Made by a program: the position numbers and the translations under genes. Below are positions 62,294 to 64,000 of a DNA stretch of 64,000 nucleotides, in pieces. Below the pieces are notes generated by a model. That model was not told the origin of the DNA. It worked only from the letters and a program-made list of their open reading frames with translations, and made no database searches. Source of the stretch: JAYPHU01 sp038127535 (GTDB taxonomy: Bacteria > Pseudomonadota > Alphaproteobacteria > Rhodospirillales > UBA2165); contig JAYPHU010000013.1 of NCBI GenBank assembly GCA_038127535.1, positions 1 to 64,000 on the forward strand, in the 5' to 3' direction. Within the stretch, counting starts at the first letter, position 1; each line of letters begins with the position of its first letter.

Positions 62294-63982
62294 ATGACAG
62301 CGCTTGATCCCGCCAAAACTCTTACCTGCTTCTACGACCTCAAGGTCTCACCCGTCGGCTTCGATTTCGTCACCTACATGGTCATTGTGAACCTTCATCG
62401 CCGAATGCATGCGTGCGATTCAATTCATTTGGTCATTGTTCCAAATGAATCGGCGGGTCTCAACATCCATGATCAACTAAACCCGTTCGCCGCAGATCAG
62501 GCGACTTGGCGAATATTCAATATGATCCTACCCGTTGCTGGGTTGATCGAATCTTGCGCTGGCATCACGGTTTGCCCCGATCGCAAGTACTGCCAATTTG
62601 TCCTCGATGCATGTCAGGGGCCGACGTACCCGGCCAATTACACACTCGAGAACCCTCCGGACGACAGTTGGATATTTCCGCTTCCGCTGATGTACGGTAA
62701 TATCGGCGTCGAGATTCCATCTCTGACGGCTCCTGCCCAAGCCCTAGAATACGCCCAAGGCTGGATCGATACACATTGCCAAGGCAAGAAGGTGGTCTCA
62801 ATCACGCTCCGGGAAGGCACCCATAACGCCATCCGCAACAGCGATATCCAGGCCTGGTCCGAATTCATTCAATGGCTCGATAAAGATAGATATTTTCCTG
62901 TCATCTTGCCGGATATAGAGAGAGTGTTTGAAACGAAGCGGCCCGAATTCTCTGGTACGGCTTTTTTCCCTGAAGGGGTGATGAATCTCCAAGTGCGCGC
63001 CGCTTTTTATCAGCTTTGTTACGCAAACCTACTCACAGGCGCCGGTCCAGGGGAATTGATGCGCTACAACGGCCGGGTCCGATATATCCAGTTCAAAACG
63101 ATTGCCCCATTCGAGCTCAGTCTCGAACCATCTCACGCTACCCGCCACGGCCTGCCTGAAGATGGGCAATACCCTTTCCGCTCGCCCTACCACAAGATCG
63201 TCCTTGAGGAGGAGACATTTGATCTGTTGGTGAAAGAATTCAGTGAACTGGCTGCAAAAATCGATTCCGATCCGGAAGACGCATTCGCGTTTCAGAGGCT
63301 TCAGCACCCTAAGCCTATCAATTCCGACCATATCATTGAGGTGATAAACCGCTATAAGGCCGGCCACCAGTTTGGGCGCGCCATAAAATTTATGGCCTTG
63401 TATTTGGAAAGAAATCCCGAGGATGACATCATCAAAGGAATATTGGTCGATATCATTTCGGAGCACATTTTTCCGTGGGTATTGTTTGACAACAATATCT
63501 ACAATTCGAACGCCGAACTTTTCGACAGCATCAAGGAGTTTTATCGATCAAGTGTGGAAAAATATCCGGACAACCCACTATATCTGACGGGTATCGCCAT
63601 GCTTGCCCTAGCAATGCGAGACTTTGACGAGGCACAAAGCTGGTTGACGAAGGCCCACGACGCCGTCAACGAGAATAAGGCGTTGGAAGCGCGCATCCTG
63701 TCCAATTTTGGTTGGTTGGAATTCTGCCGACAAGATCTGGACAAATACCTTGAGTTCAGCCGGCAGGCCTTTCAAGCGTATCCTTCGACGAATCTTCGCA
63801 TGCAACTCGTTCTCGCGCTCGAACATCTTGGACAGTTCGACGAAGCAATCAGCCATTTGACGAAAATGTTGGATGAGGGTGCGGACGACAACACCATCCA
63901 TCGGAAGCTGGGCCAGCTATACAAGCAGATTGGCGACTACCAGAAATCGATTGAGCACATGATGATCGCAGAGAGATCATGA
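62294..63982 (+). CDS. Uncharacterised GT-B-like protein with TPR tail (paralog B)
   Basis: 562 aa from the ATG at 62294, which aligns with paralog A; a TTG at 62255 would add 13 unaligned residues. It shares the same blocks as paralog A (NPFAADQATWRIFN, ALEYAQGWIDTHCQG, SITLREGTHNAIRNSD, the LPDIE motif, NLQVRAAFYQLCYANLLTGAG, GQYPFRSPYHKIVLE) and a TPR tail from about 400 on. The pair must be a duplication with substantial divergence. Function unknown; a glycosyltransferase or glycan-recognition role is inferred from context only. Confidence 0.72.
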   Translation: MTALDPAKTLTCFYDLKVSPVGFDFVTYMVIVNLHRRMHACDSIHLVIVPNESAGLNIHDQLNPFAADQATWRIFNMILPVAGLIESCAGITVCPDRKYCQFVLDACQGPTYPANYTLENPPDDSWIFPLPLMYGNIGVEIPSLTAPAQALEYAQGWIDTHCQGKKVVSITLREGTHNAIRNSDIQAWSEFIQWLDKDRYFPVILPDIERVFETKRPEFSGTAFFPEGVMNLQVRAAFYQLCYANLLTGAGPGELMRYNGRVRYIQFKTIAPFELSLEPSHATRHGLPEDGQYPFRSPYHKIVLEEETFDLLVKEFSELAAKIDSDPEDAFAFQRLQHPKPINSDHIIEVINRYKAGHQFGRAIKFMALYLERNPEDDIIKGILVDIISEHIFPWVLFDNNIYNSNAELFDSIKEFYRSSVEKYPDNPLYLTGIAMLALAMRDFDEAQSWLTKAHDAVNENKALEARILSNFGWLEFCRQDLDKYLEFSRQAFQAYPSTNLRMQLVLALEHLGQFDEAISHLTKMLDEGADDNTIHRKLGQLYKQIGDYQKSIEHMMIAERS

Positions 63983-64000
63983 GCTCTGTCGGGGTTCAAT

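Noticed and set aside
1..64000. tRNA, rRNA, CRISPR arrays, integrases or insertion sequences
   Set aside because: I looked for cloverleaf-like stretches, regularly spaced repeats and transposase motifs and saw none I could support.

Overview
The window looks like a GC-rich alphaproteobacterial chromosome segment, most like Rhodospirillales or a neighbouring order. The evidence is gene content and style: a box-type benzoyl-CoA cluster, a DegP/two-component set, the nadA-nadC pair, Fbp-type iron uptake, and KDO genes embedded in a surface-glycan locus. A run of exactly 100 N at 30778-30877 marks a scaffold gap, so this is a draft or metagenome-derived assembly.

Layout. (1) 0-6.4 kb, minus strand: an EamA/DMT exporter, then a KDO operon read kdsA - orphan CBS protein - kdsB - kdsC - radical SAM/SPASM enzyme - TPR/GT-B-like protein. 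(2) 6.4-28.5 kb: an aromatic-acid catabolic region. A divergent core has GNAT and Rrf2 genes leftwards and boxC-boxB-benzoate-CoA ligase rightwards. A five-gene Liv-type ABC transporter, a membrane protein of unknown function and a DUF4863 protein follow on the minus strand. Then come, on the plus strand, an IorA/IorB-type ferredoxin oxidoreductase, the three subunits of a 4-hydroxybenzoyl-CoA reductase (hcrC, hcrA, hcrB) and a TupA-like tungstate/molybdate-binding protein. Read together: an aromatic acid is imported, converted to its CoA thioester, dehydroxylated at the para position by a ferredoxin-fed molybdenum enzyme if it is 4-hydroxybenzoate, and the benzoyl-CoA is epoxidised and ring-cleaved by BoxB/BoxC. 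BoxA (the reductase) and the later Box enzymes are not in the window. (3) 28.5-36.5 kb: a single-domain response regulator, glutaryl-CoA dehydrogenase, the scaffold gap with an RTX-repeat fragment apparently joined to a cyclase fragment, an MlaF-like ATPase, a class I amidotransferase-type hydrolase, a glutathionyl-hydroquinone-reductase-like GST, an arylsulfotransferase-like propeller, a thioesterase and a putative glycosyltransferase. (4) 36.5-48 kb: housekeeping genes (DegP with its RR/HK pair, M20 hydrolase, nadA, nadC) mixed with several decaying genes: a DUF3179 remnant, a gene split by a -1 frameshift at A AAA AAC, a response-regulator-like gene with three in-frame stops, and a methyltransferase remnant. 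(5) 48-52 kb: Fbp-type ferric iron ABC transporter. (6) 52-64 kb: a visibly more AT-rich glycan-modification island with two different sulfotransferases, a GT2 glycosyltransferase, two radical SAM enzymes, a methyltransferase, and a duplicated pair of large uncharacterised proteins with TPR tails.

Most noteworthy: the combination of aerobic box genes with a ferredoxin-dependent 4-hydroxybenzoyl-CoA reductase and a probable dedicated electron supplier; a well-formed promoter/operator in front of boxC; a canonical -1 slippery heptamer directly before a stop codon; and the 52-64 kb sulfo-glycan island with its unnamed paralog pair.
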